The notes under the pieces: generated by a model
Told to the model about the DNA's origin: nothing
The model's database searches: none
Seen by the model: the letters and a program-made list of their open reading frames with translations, nothing else
Position numbers and translations under genes: made by a program
Source: Balamuthia mandrillaris
Lineage: Eukaryota; Discosea; Longamoebia; Balamuthiidae
Assembly: GCA_031835245.1 (NCBI GenBank)
Contig: JAVKOQ010000544.1
Span: 1 to 28,625 of the forward strand
Length of the DNA: 28,625 bases
Direction: 5' to 3'
Shown: piece by piece, positions 19,501-27,895 of the stretch
Position numbering within the stretch: the stretch's first letter is position 1
Layout of the letters: every line of letters begins with the position of its first letter

Positions 19501-20239
19501 CAGTAAAAATGAAAGAAGGCAGTGGCATTGGGTGTGCCTCCCGCTTTTCCTCTTCCTCCTCCTCTCTGCTCTTTTTCAAGGACATGGGCGTCGTTGAGTG
19601 TTGCTGCGCTTGTTCCGTTCCTTTCTTCTTTGATGGCGGAGGAAGAGAGTCATCTGGGATGGAAGGCAGCAACGCTTTGAGTTGTGACAATGTATTCGTG
19701 CTGCAACCGTCTTTGGTGCTTGCGTTGTAGGATGAAAGAGGAGAAGCAGAGGAGGGAGAAGAAGAAGGAGAGTCGAGGAGAGCTCCTTGGGCGAGGCTCT
19801 CGCGGAGGTACGTGGTTGTGACTAGACGAGCACCGACGGGTACCCTGTCCCTCAACGAGGCAAAGTCTTCTGGCTGGGCCACAACGTGAGTCGTCTGTGG
19901 GTGGTGCCGGTAGTTGAAAAGGCAGGGCAATAAGAAGACGAACAAAGGAGGAAGAAGGAAGAAAGAGAGGAGAATAAGAACATGAAAGAGCAGAAGAAAA
20001 AAAAAAGTAGTACAAGAACCACAACTAAAAGAATAGAGAAGAAACAAAAAGAGAGAGAGAGAGAGAGGTGCGACCTCCGGAGTGATGGAGAAGCCAAGGA
20101 CGCCGCCATGCCCACAAACCGTTCGCTCCCACTCGCCCCACTCCCTTCTGCTCAACCGCTGGGCGAACGCCACGACCATGCCAGCAAATAGTTTCCTCAC
20201 GTCCGCCCCACCACTACCACTCCCACTACTTGCTTCCAT
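16563..20239 (-). CDS. BRCT + WGR-like + SAPS-domain fusion protein
   Basis: Five minus-strand exons: 20239-20075, 19894-19375, 19147-18570, 18506-18336 and 18266-16563, giving 1045 aa. Residues 13-96 are a BRCT domain, spliced in its middle to give ITPE|TTHVVAQPEDF and ending LVTTTYLRESLAQG; Y stands where BRCT domains usually have W. A Ser/Pro linker follows. Residues about 405-500 (RFDVFTKEDETSLHFFVIEL, then LRIYNHCGRW, ending LHSSESPLQW) resemble a WGR domain. Residues about 690-1030 match the SAPS family of PP6 regulatory subunits: CVDSLFKFPGNSILHAIISE, LNNCSLLQRILSLF and LPKDVREEWPRFVKHKL. SAPS proteins dock the PP6 phosphatase; BRCT and WGR act at DNA damage or DNA ends. Phases match at all four junctions; the third intron appears to be GC-AG. 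The alternative is two genes, the second starting at the ATG at 19136. SAPS is the surest call and WGR the weakest. Confidence 0.72.
20044..20070 (-). repeat. (CT)n run in intron 1 of the BRCT-SAPS gene
   Basis: On the gene strand about ten CT units start directly after the donor (GTCGCACCTCTCT). Confidence 0.85.
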
Positions 20240-20531
20240 TCTCTCTCTTGGTGCGTTTCCTTTCTCTCTCTTTTGGTTGCCGTGGGTAACGATGCTGGCA
20301 AAAATACCACGTCGTCACGAAGGCACAAAAGTAGAAGGGCGAGGATAGGAGACACTGAAAATTGTGGGTGGTGGTAGTAGACACAGCGAGATAGGTTTCA
20401 TCGTGTCGTCACGAATATTTGGTTTATACATTTAAAAGATGATTTTTGCGGCGACCTCACGCAGCAAAAAAAAAAAAAACAAAATGGGGAGCGAGAGAGA
20501 GAGAGAGAGAGAGAGAGAGCAAGATAAAAGT
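20240..20531 (-). promoter_or_regulatory. Promoter region of the BRCT-SAPS gene with GTGACGAC sites
   Basis: On the minus strand GTGACGAC occurs at 20318-20311 and again inside TCGTGACGACACG at 20414-20402. The latter 13-mer is identical to 401-413 upstream of the THUMPD3-like gene. A (GA)n run lies at 20493-20519 and an A13 run near 20466. No gene is seen here. Confidence 0.5.
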
Positions 20532-20915
20532 TCAATGGTAAGCAGCTATGGTGTGATCGCCAGGAACGAGATGTGTATGTTGCTGTTCGGCTTGCTTTCG
20601 TGCATCTTGCACGGCGCAAGAGCTGTTGTTGTTGCTGCTGCTGGAGGGAAGAGGCGCAGGGGGAAGTGCCGCTCCAGCACTCGCCGCCGCCAAAAGCCGC
20701 TGGTGGTGCGCGATCTGGTGGAAAAACTTGAGGGTGCGTTGCCTATGCCTCACCTCCGCCATTTTGTGCTCCAGCGCCTGGCGCCGCTGTGGGTTGCCCT
20801 CAGGGGTGCGGCTCCACCGGAACCGCAACAGGTTCAGCTGTTGTTTGTTCATCCGCTGCTCCCACAACAACGGCGCAGTTGAAAAGGGGGGATGGTTGGC
20901 TTGAGAAGAAGTCAT
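20532..20915 (-). CDS. Small basic helical protein, unknown family
   Basis: A single exon of 127 aa starting with ATG at 20915. The middle (LLRFRWSRTPEGNPQRRQAL, then a helix HKMAEVRHRQRTLKFFHQIA) is basic and looks like a nucleic-acid- or complex-binding helix. The C-terminal third is Ala/Ser/Asn-rich and probably disordered. No signal peptide or membrane segment. The plus-strand frame over the same DNA is GA-repeat-derived at one end and less protein-like, so the minus strand is preferred. The gene shares a divergent promoter with E2F-like sites with the BTB gene. I do not recognise the family; a subunit of a nuclear complex is only a guess. Confidence 0.55.
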   Translation of the reverse strand: MTSSQANHPPFSTAPLLWEQRMNKQQLNLLRFRWSRTPEGNPQRRQALEHKMAEVRHRQRTLKFFHQIAHHQRLLAAASAGAALPPAPLPSSSSNNNSSCAVQDARKQAEQQHTHLVPGDHTIAAYH

Positions 20916-20980
20916 GTGTGTGTGTGTGTATGCAGCGTGTGTGTTTTTATAACTCTCAAAGTTTGGGTGTTTGCTGGGCT

Positions 20981-21128
20981 TTTGGCGCGCATTCCGTCCT
21001 TTTTATGGCAGAATTTGGCGGGAAAAAGCAATTATTTGTTTATTTTGGTCTTCGGAAAAGGTTCTAAGAAAATATTCGGGTAACAAAAGTTTGTGATCGA
21101 GGCAGCGAGAGGGGATTGGCGCGGAATT
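20981..21128. promoter_or_regulatory. E2F-like site cluster in a divergent promoter
   Basis: TTTGGCGCGC at 20981-20990, a perfect consensus TTTGGCGGGAAA at 21014-21025, and ATTGGCGCGGAATT at 21115-21128 lie between the starts of the minus-strand small-protein gene (20915) and the plus-strand BTB gene (21389). The known E2F/DP site is TTTSSCGC with SAAA on the other half. Cell-cycle control is inferred. Confidence 0.5.
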
Positions 21129-21388
21129 AACGAAAATAATAAATAATCGATCGGTCAGACAGAGATCGGACGAAATAAATGATTAAAACAAAAAAAAAAA
21201 AAAAGAAGAAAGAACAATATCGACCAGAAACGAAAAACAACCCAGTCTTTTCGGATTCTCTCTCTTCTCTCTCGCCATCGTGTGCTCTTACGATTGGGTT
21301 CTGATCTCGCACACCACACCGAAAGGCGGCCAAAAAACCATTCAAACAAACAAACAAAAACGAAAAGACCCCAAACGCACCACAAGAG

Positions 21389-23338
21389 ATGATAAAGTCA
21401 AAAAAGTCAAAAAATCCCAACAAAAATGGGAGCAGCTCCAAAAGCCAAAGATCAAAAGAGAGCAAAGAGAAGGAGAAGGAGAAAGAGAAAGAAGAGGACA
21501 CCGACGGCAAAGCCGGTGGTCGTAGTCGCCCCAACAACGAGCCACAACAAGCCTTGACCACCACTACTACCGCCGGCGGCAGCAACCAAGCAGGGCACGC
21601 CGGCTCCATCACTTTCTTCGACCCCACGGGCACCATCCCCGCCGACGAGCTTGACAGCAGCAGGGGCGGCGGCGCTTACGCCCTCCCCCACGAGCTTCAC
21701 CACCGCCCTCACTCCTCCTCGATCGTGAAGCTCAACATCGGGGGCCACAAGTACTACACCACGGCCTTCACGCTCACCTGTCGCGGGGAGAACTTCTTCA
21801 CCTCCCTCCTCTCTGGCAAGTTCAGGGCCACCATGGATGAGGAGGGCTACTATTTCATCGACCGGGATGGCCAGTATTTCGAGCCGTTGCTCTCCTTTCT
21901 TCGCACCGGGGAGCTGCGCATCCCTGTCGGCATGTCCAAAAGGGCGGTGGAGCGGGAGGCTCACTTTTACCTCATCCCGCTTGACACGGAGCACTTGCGG
22001 GCCTCTTCTTCTGATCCTCATGCACCTTTGCTGTTACGGCAACAACAATACCTCTTTCATCCTCTGTACAGTCCTTTTGCTGCCCCTCCCTCTACCTGTT
22101 CTTCCTGTGGCTCTGCTGCTGCCTCTGCCACGGACACCTCTCCGCACCCCACTTCTCTTTCTAGCGCTGCTGCCTCTTCCTCCTCTTCATCCTCTTCGGC
22201 ACCATCCTCGCCCTGTGCTGCCCTTGCTGCCAAAGGCAGAGCCGTCACCCTTCCCAACGTTTCTCTCTATCCCGACAAACAGCTACCCTCCTCCTCTACC
22301 TTCCCCTCTTCTGCGTCTTCTTCCTTCTCCTCCTCGTACCACGGAAGCCTCCCGTATGGCCCGCTGGGAACGGGAGTGGGAGGGCTTCTTCGCTTTGATG
22401 GGCTCTACCTCCAACGCAGCAAGGACGAGGAGGACTTTTTTGCCTACTATCGCTTCTTCCCTCCGAGCACGGTGCTGGACGGCGGCGGACGCGTGCGCTT
22501 CGTCACCACCAACCAGTTCCAACTACAGAACAAGGTCAACAACGCCTATGACCTCTTTCGCGAGGGCAACACCGTGCTCATCCGCCTGGGCATCCAAAGA
22601 AAGGTAGTCGTGTTGATGGCTTGCTTCTCTGGCTTTCAAGGGGCCATAGGAGGGAGAGGCGGAGGCGTTGTGGGTGGAGCCTCTCATGACCTTCACATCA
22701 TGGGTCGCTCGCCGTTGGAGGTCAAGAACCAGCACCTGGATGGCAACCACCTCCACTTTATGCCCTCCATCGAGCCCCTCCTGGGCGTGGTGTTCAGCAA
22801 CCAGAGCTGCCGCCAGAAGAAGAGGCAGCACCACCGCCTCCACTTTAAGGACCACAGCACGGTGGTCATCACGGTGGTGGAGAGAGATCGCCGCCACAGG
22901 CTCACGACCACTTCCACCAGAACGGCCAACTACCGCTTGGAGAAGGAGGAGCTCTGCACGATCCACATCCAGGATGACCACTTTTTCCGCAGCGGTTTGG
23001 TCTCCCTGGGCAACATCCTGGTAGAGACTCGCCAGGAGCGGCACCGGAGACACCACCGCTCATCCTCCGCCGCTGCCTCCTCTTCTGCGGCCGCCTCCAC
23101 CGCCCCCACCGGCTTGGGCGCTCAGCCGGAGACCTGTCGCCTATTCCTGGCGACGGAGCGACAGCTGACGGAGGATGAGAGCGACCAGGAGATAGATATC
23201 TATGAGTTTTTGCGGACGAGCAGCCCGCCCGTGCAAGTCGAGGAGGATGAGTACTCCAGCAGCGAGGAGGAGGACGAGGACCCTTATCCTAGGATGCAGG
23301 CTGCTGGTGGGGGCAGAGACAGAAGCTTGAGTCAGTGA
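21389..23338 (+). CDS. BTB/T1 (KCTD-like) protein with an FBXO9-like C-terminal region
   Basis: A single exon of 649 aa. Residues 1-45 are a K/S/E-rich basic-acidic stretch. Residues 112-200 are a T1-type BTB domain: IVKLNIGGHKYYTTAFTLT, then RDGQYFEPLLSFLRTGELRI, the pattern of KCTD proteins and Kv tetramerisation domains. A Ser/Ala/Pro linker follows. From about 330 RFDGLYLQRSKDEEDFFAYY leads into RFFPPSTVL, which resembles the RFDGVYxS...YYRYLRFFPDGTVL motif in the C-terminal domain of F-box protein FBXO9/Hrt3. The tail is Glu/Asp/Ser-rich. KCTD-type BTB domains recruit Cullin-3, so a substrate adaptor of a Cul3 ubiquitin ligase is likely, with the FBXO9-like part binding the target. The BTB call is firm; the second domain is moderate. 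Confidence 0.88.
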   Translation: MIKSKKSKNPNKNGSSSKSQRSKESKEKEKEKEKEEDTDGKAGGRSRPNNEPQQALTTTTTAGGSNQAGHAGSITFFDPTGTIPADELDSSRGGGAYALPHELHHRPHSSSIVKLNIGGHKYYTTAFTLTCRGENFFTSLLSGKFRATMDEEGYYFIDRDGQYFEPLLSFLRTGELRIPVGMSKRAVEREAHFYLIPLDTEHLRASSSDPHAPLLLRQQQYLFHPLYSPFAAPPSTCSSCGSAAASATDTSPHPTSLSSAAASSSSSSSSAPSSPCAALAAKGRAVTLPNVSLYPDKQLPSSSTFPSSASSSFSSSYHGSLPYGPLGTGVGGLLRFDGLYLQRSKDEEDFFAYYRFFPPSTVLDGGGRVRFVTTNQFQLQNKVNNAYDLFREGNTVLIRLGIQRKVVVLMACFSGFQGAIGGRGGGVVGGASHDLHIMGRSPLEVKNQHLDGNHLHFMPSIEPLLGVVFSNQSCRQKKRQHHRLHFKDHSTVVITVVERDRRHRLTTTSTRTANYRLEKEELCTIHIQDDHFFRSGLVSLGNILVETRQERHRRHHRSSSAAASSSAAASTAPTGLGAQPETCRLFLATERQLTEDESDQEIDIYEFLRTSSPPVQVEEDEYSSSEEEDEDPYPRMQAAGGGRDRSLSQ

Positions 23339-23418
23339 GTGAATGAGAGAGAGAGAGAGAGAAGAGCACATTAGAAAAAATAATAAATTTACTTCCAGAA
23401 GAGTTAGAAAGTGTATGT

Positions 23419-23449
<31 letters not shown>

Positions 23450-23640
23450 GAGAAGCTAAAGTGAATAAAAGAAACATTAGAATGCAATTGTTTGTCCTTC
23501 TCGTAGAGAAGAAGAGGAACAAGAAGAACAACAAGAAGCCGAGCAAAGAAGCGTTTCTTCGTTCAAATAAATAAATAAATAAATAAAAGCCCATGCGTGG
23601 GTGATAGCAAAGAAGGATACACTGAACGCTCATTCCTCAT
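23339..23640 (+). repeat. 3' region with (GA)n and (AAAT)n repeats
   Basis: GA runs lie at 23345-23362 and 23419-23441, and AAAT units at 23564-23587. These belong to the BTB gene 3' UTR and the spacer to the convergent gene. No coding frame is convincing. Confidence 0.85.
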
Positions 23641-24080
23641 TCACTTGGGGACATGGATCCTTGCTCTATCAAACTCTTCGATCCGTCGTTGCTCTCTTTC
23701 GTTGGCACTACGACTAGCTCTGTGATTTAAAAAAATGTAGTGAGCAAGATGAAAAAGGAAGAAAGGAACAGAAGCTCAACAAAACTTGGAAATAAGGAAC
23801 GCTCCATGCGCAAGGAAGAAGGCGACGAGACCACCAAACACCCATGTCCGTGCCTTCGGCCGGTCGCGCAGCCAAATGCGCACTGTTGAACAAAAGAGAA
23901 TGAATTCAGGTCTCCGGATAAGAGGAATACCAATCGTGTTTTTTTTTTGAAAACAAAAAAAATACCTAATGGCAGTGTTGGGGCTGCTATCAAGGGTGTC
24001 ATGTAGAGCCACCCTTCATCCGCCCACCAGCTTTGTTTGCGGTAGGTAAACACGCTCATGCTTCCTTGCGGCGATGTCAT
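23641..24080 (-). CDS. 96-residue membrane protein, three exons, family unknown
   Basis: Minus-strand exons 24080-23966, 23882-23786 and 23719-23641 give 96 aa. The product starts MTSPQGSMSVFTYRKQSWWA and continues with a first hydrophobic segment (WLYMTPLIAAPTLPL), a basic loop (RIWLRDRPKART) and a second hydrophobic helix (WVFGGLVAFFLAHGAFLI). It ends in a charged helix (ANEREQRRIEEFDRARIHV). Introns are GT-AG with phases 1 and 2; joining the third exon removes an early stop right after SKF and gives a sensible tail. The size, two short helices and basic tail resemble small subunits of organelle membrane complexes such as respiratory complex I, but I cannot assign one. Confidence 0.65.
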
Positions 24081-24684
24081 GAATGAATGCCAAGTCGCTT
24101 CCTTCGTTTCTTCTTTCCTTTTTGTCTCCAGTTCGAAATTTCACGGTCAAATTTCATTAAGATACATAGCAAACTTCGCTTGATTTTTCATGAAAATTCG
24201 ATCATTAAACGGCTGATCGGCGGTGCTGGCGTCAGCCATGAGATAAGCCCGACATTTCTTGGTCTCGGAACGGGCTCGAGGGGTCGGAAGCTTCATAGAA
24301 TGCAATAAGCCAAACGAAGAGAACCTCTTTTTTCCTTGAAGTCCATCACCCAAATGAAATGCGCGTGCGTGCGCCCAAATATCGTTTGAGTAAATGCTGC
24401 TCGTTGCGCTGACGAGAAGCTTGCGGGGGGGCTGTTCTCTTTGGAGTTATATTGTGCGTTTGTGGGCGGGGAAACCCACGATAGTAGGGGTAAAGAGGCG
24501 AAGGAGAAGACGAACAGAGAAAACAAAAATGTCTCTCTCCCTTTTTGTTTTTTTGTGTGTGGTGTTGCTTGAAAAGTTGGTGTTATTGTGTTTTTTTTAC
24601 AGGGACAAACCAAATAAAAAATTAAAAAAACAAATGAAGCTCTCTATGTGCTTCGGGGTGTGAAGGCGGTTCGTTTCTCTCTTT
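24081..24684. other. Intergenic region with a MARE-like palindrome
   Basis: This is the promoter of the 96-residue protein gene and the 3' flank of the homeobox gene. TGCTGGCGTCAGCC at 24224-24237 is close to the Maf/bZIP palindrome TGCTGACGTCAGCA. Otherwise I see only A- and T-rich runs and no RNA gene. Confidence 0.35.
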
Positions 24685-25710
24685 CTATGTTCGGTCGGGG
24701 TCGTCGCTGCTTCGGGGAAGGATCGCTCGTGGTGCAGCAGAGAGAGGAGATGCTCCTCGGTGGTGGCTGTACTGACCATCCTCGCTCAAATCATTACCTT
24801 GGTATGAAGAGAGGAGAACGGGGGACAAGGAGCCTCCCTCTCGTCGTCGCTCCTTGGCTCGTCGATTCTGGAACCAGACCTGGACTCTGCTGTAGCTCCA
24901 GCCGATCCTCTTGGCCAGCTTTTGCTTCTCCTTCTGTGTGGGCACTTGTTGTTGCCTGAAGCTCGTTTCCAAGATCAACAATTCCTCTGTCTGTGTGCTC
25001 TTTCGTAGTTTACGATTTCGTTGATTTATTTGCCGTTGTTGAGGCGAGCCTTTGTGTGCAAGGTCCGAGGACGAAGTGGAGGGAGTCAAAGATCTTTTGC
25101 GGGAAGTGGTAGGAGAAGAAGGGGAAGATGAAGATCTGCTGCTAATCTCTGCCAGCGCCTCCGCCGCCGGAGATGAAGGTCCGTTGGGACTGAGCTGCCC
25201 CGAGGAAGCTGCCCTTTGTCCTTGAGCAAAGCCTTCTCTGTATCCTTGCTCCCTGGCCTGTTGAAGCAGTCTAGAAATAAAATCGTAGGAGAGGAGCTGC
25301 TCCGAGCCTGAGCTCGAGCCCGAGGCTGACCGCGAGGAAGGGGAGGGGGATGATGAGTCCGGCTGAAGATGTGTGGATATCATGAAGGCATTGAGGCTGG
25401 GGGGAGGGGATGACGGGGGTGAGGAGGAAGATCCCTCGGATGTGAGGTTCTTGGGACGATGGAAGCAGGGGGAGATCACGCTGGATAGAGGAGGGAGTAC
25501 CCTGGAGGCCGTGGGAACAAAGGGTTGAGGGATCATGTTGTTGTGGTGATTGTGATTGCGCTCTGCCCCTGAAAAATAAGTATTGACTGGCAGAGAAAAA
25601 TAGGGAATGGGGGTGGTTGGTTGAAATGCAGATGGCAGGTTGGGCGCACACCGTAGGTCCGTTGCCGCGGAGGAGGAGGTGTTGCTGGTGGTGGTCAAAA
25701 GTGCATTCAT
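24685..25710 (-). CDS. Homeodomain transcription factor
   Basis: 341 aa from the ATG at 25710. The in-frame ATG at 25755 is less likely because a T-rich tract ending in CAG lies between the two and looks like a splice acceptor, implying a leader intron. Residues about 231-290 are a homeodomain: RNRKLRKSTQTEELLILETS, then RIGWSYSRVQVWFQNRRAK. The recognition helix has the invariant W48, F49 and N51, with Q at position 50, typical of factors that bind TAATTG/TAATTA. No three-residue TALE insertion is present. The N-terminal 230 residues are Ser/Pro-rich with one possible helix (SYDFISRLLQQAREQGYREG). Nuclear, DNA-binding role. A GTAATG donor in the C-terminal coding region (about 24798) might allow an alternative end. 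Confidence 0.9.
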   Translation of the reverse strand: MNALLTTTSNTSSSAATDLRCAPNLPSAFQPTTPIPYFSLPVNTYFSGAERNHNHHNNMIPQPFVPTASRVLPPLSSVISPCFHRPKNLTSEGSSSSPPSSPPPSLNAFMISTHLQPDSSSPSPSSRSASGSSSGSEQLLSYDFISRLLQQAREQGYREGFAQGQRAASSGQLSPNGPSSPAAEALAEISSRSSSSPSSPTTSRKRSLTPSTSSSDLAHKGSPQQRQINQRNRKLRKSTQTEELLILETSFRQQQVPTQKEKQKLAKRIGWSYSRVQVWFQNRRAKERRREGGSLSPVLLSSYQGNDLSEDGQYSHHRGASPLSAAPRAILPRSSDDPDRT

Positions 25711-26188
25711 GACGAGAGAGGGAAACTGAAAAAAAAAAACAAGGTGAAAGGACACGGAACTTGTCTGGTCCCTCAGGGGATGAGTTTGTTGCGTTGTGTG
25801 TGTAAGTGTCGTACTATTTTTCTTTGAAACTGGTAAAGAAAAACGAAGAAAAAACTATAGTTCTTTGAACCCCCGCGTTGAATTTATGATACCGCTAAAT
25901 GCTGAGTTACCTAAAACCCAGCAAACCTAAAAAGCGCACCGCGTAACCAATAAACCAAAGTATCTCTATTCGGATGTAAATAGCCGCGCGGACGTTTTTG
26001 CACCAATCGCGGCAAATACGATCTATGCTTTTTTTAGTGTTGCTGGACGAAAAAGATGAAACGGCTAAAAAAGTTTTTCCGGAATGAAATTTGGCTATTT
26101 AAAGAAGATCTTCAAAGTACTTATACGGTAAATAAAAATTAAAAAGAAAAAAAATGTGCACAAATAAATGAAAGAGAGGAGAGGGTGG
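25711..26188 (-). promoter_or_regulatory. Homeobox gene promoter with CCAAT boxes
   Basis: CCAAT occurs at 25947-25951 and inside CCAATCGCGG at 26003-26012, about 240 and 300 bp upstream of the ATG on the minus-strand gene. The latter matches the CCAATCGCAG upstream of the USP gene. The 3' end of the CudA-like gene lies at the far side, with A-rich sequence near 26150. Confidence 0.4.
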
Positions 26189-27895
26189 TTAGGCGGAGAG
26201 GAAAGAAGGGGGAAGGGGAAAGAGGTCAAAGTTGTCCACAACAAACTCCTCCGTCGGGAAGCAGTGGGAACAGAAGCAGACGCCACCGTCGGCGACCTCG
26301 CCGCCGTCGTGCTGCAGGGAAGGGAAGTGGAAGGCAGGGGGTTCCTCCACCGCGACGGCCATGCCGCCGGGGGTCAGGGGGCTGGCCGAGGGAACGCGCA
26401 GGGCCGATGCCATGAGGTCCACCAGCTCGGTGGCCTGCTCCGTTTGCTTGCTGTCGCAGTTCCTGGCGAACTTGCGAATGGCCTCGGACCTCTGCTCCAT
26501 GGTCGGCAGGGCAGAGAAGGCACCCAATAGCTGGGAGAGGAGGTCCTCCACGGAGGGGTTTTTGGTAATGGGCAGGGCCACCACGGTGGTTGGTTGCTGC
26601 TCGTCGGTGGGCACAAGCCTGCGCTTCTTCTGTTGGCCTTGTTGCTCGGGCTGGTAGGCAACAAAGTCATCCCAGTGGGTGACGTTCACTGTAGGCAGAG
26701 AAGAGGAGGATACGGAGCGGCGGCCACGTCCAATGCTCTTGTTGTTGCAGCAGTTGCTTCCTCCAGGTTGCAAGTGGGTGACCAGTTGGAGGTGAGCTCC
26801 ATCGCTGGTACTAATGGTGGAACGGTGATCATTCTGTACAAAGAATTCCTCCTCAAGGTTGATGGAGGGAGAGGAGGCGGCCGCAAGAAGATCCGGATTG
26901 GAGCGGGACAGAACGGAGGAGGAGCAATAAGAGGAGGCGGAGGAAGAGCCGGCCTCGCTCGCCAGCGTGGGGAACACTTCCTGCGAGGAAGTCAGTGGCG
27001 AGTGGTAGGGTTGCTGAGGGGTCATCGCCGGGGAATAAGCGGGCGAGTAGAAGCTTCCAGGAGAGGAAGGGTTGGAAGAGTGCAGGTGTTGCTGTGGGAT
27101 GGAGATCTGTTGGAGCAAGTGGTTGACGACGTGTTGCTTCATGCCAGTCACATTGTGGGACATGTCGTTGTGGGTCCTCTTCTTGGCCCTGCTCTTCTTA
27201 CCCTGGCGGCCGGGGAGCTGCTCAGGCTTGCTGATCACGCGAATGGGGGCGGAGAGGAAAACGAGGCTGTCCTCCTCACCCTCTTGCTGAAGGGTGCCAG
27301 AGGGTACAATGGCCTCCACGCGGGCACGGAAGTTGAGCCCTTCGTGCTGGCTGGTGAGGATGGAAATCCTGCAGCGGAGAATGGCCTCGGTGGGGTCTTT
27401 CTTGACCTTCATCTTAAAGTCGATGGGCTTGGTCTTAACAAAGTGAACCTCACCGTAGGGCTCGGTGTCGTAGTGTAGGGTGACCTTGAGTTCCACGCTG
27501 TTGAAGTCCAGCGGCTTGGCTTCAAGGTCCGTGCCGGAGAGCTTCACCTCCAACTGGAAAGGCGAGTTCTTGACCTGAACGTGAACGGTCTTAGTGCGGT
27601 CGGTCTGCTGTCCGTCCACCACAATGGGGACTTCCTCTTGGCCGGCAGAGGACTGGTGGACGAGGGTCAAACGGCCAGGACGGGGGGCGTCTTGAACGAT
27701 CATTGGGAGAACGCTGTCTGAAGAAGAGTTTAGCGGGGTTGCAATGCGAGTCGTTGAGAACAAGGAAGTGGAACTTGAGAGATCGCTTCCGGGTGGTACC
27801 AAGGTTGGATATAACGGGAAACTTGGACGAGGTGGAATCGGAGGAGTTGTTGCTAGATAACCGAAACTTCTTTCTGAAGGGGGTGCTGGAATCAT
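26189..27895 (-). CDS. CudA-like transcription factor
   Basis: A single exon of 568 aa from the ATG at 27895. The frame is open further upstream, but no ATG occurs on this strand in the remaining 730 bp. Residues about 101-245 hold a conserved core: TKTVHVQVKNSPFQLEVKLS, then HYDTEPYGEVHFVKTKPIDF, then ISILTSQHEGLNFRARVEAI and PIRVISKPEQL, followed by a basic KKSRAKKRTHND. As I recall the family, this is the pattern of the CudA core, the Dictyostelium nuclear DNA-binding protein described as distantly STAT-like. The rest is Ser/Gln-rich with a helical segment near the C-terminus (VEDLLSQLLGAFSALPTMEQ). A nuclear regulator, possibly developmental or of encystment, is inferred. Another Ig-fold factor family is the main alternative. 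Confidence 0.6.
   Translation of the reverse strand: MIPAPPSERSFGYLATTPPIPPRPSFPLYPTLVPPGSDLSSSTSLFSTTRIATPLNSSSDSVLPMIVQDAPRPGRLTLVHQSSAGQEEVPIVVDGQQTDRTKTVHVQVKNSPFQLEVKLSGTDLEAKPLDFNSVELKVTLHYDTEPYGEVHFVKTKPIDFKMKVKKDPTEAILRCRISILTSQHEGLNFRARVEAIVPSGTLQQEGEEDSLVFLSAPIRVISKPEQLPGRQGKKSRAKKRTHNDMSHNVTGMKQHVVNHLLQQISIPQQHLHSSNPSSPGSFYSPAYSPAMTPQQPYHSPLTSSQEVFPTLASEAGSSSASSYCSSSVLSRSNPDLLAAASSPSINLEEEFFVQNDHRSTISTSDGAHLQLVTHLQPGGSNCCNNKSIGRGRRSVSSSSLPTVNVTHWDDFVAYQPEQQGQQKKRRLVPTDEQQPTTVVALPITKNPSVEDLLSQLLGAFSALPTMEQRSEAIRKFARNCDSKQTEQATELVDLMASALRVPSASPLTPGGMAVAVEEPPAFHFPSLQHDGGEVADGGVCFCSHCFPTEEFVVDNFDLFPLPPSFLSA

Noticed and set aside
26594-27478. A 294-codon plus-strand frame
   Set aside because: It is antisense to the CudA-like coding region and glycine/valine-rich without domains; the minus strand has the conserved core.
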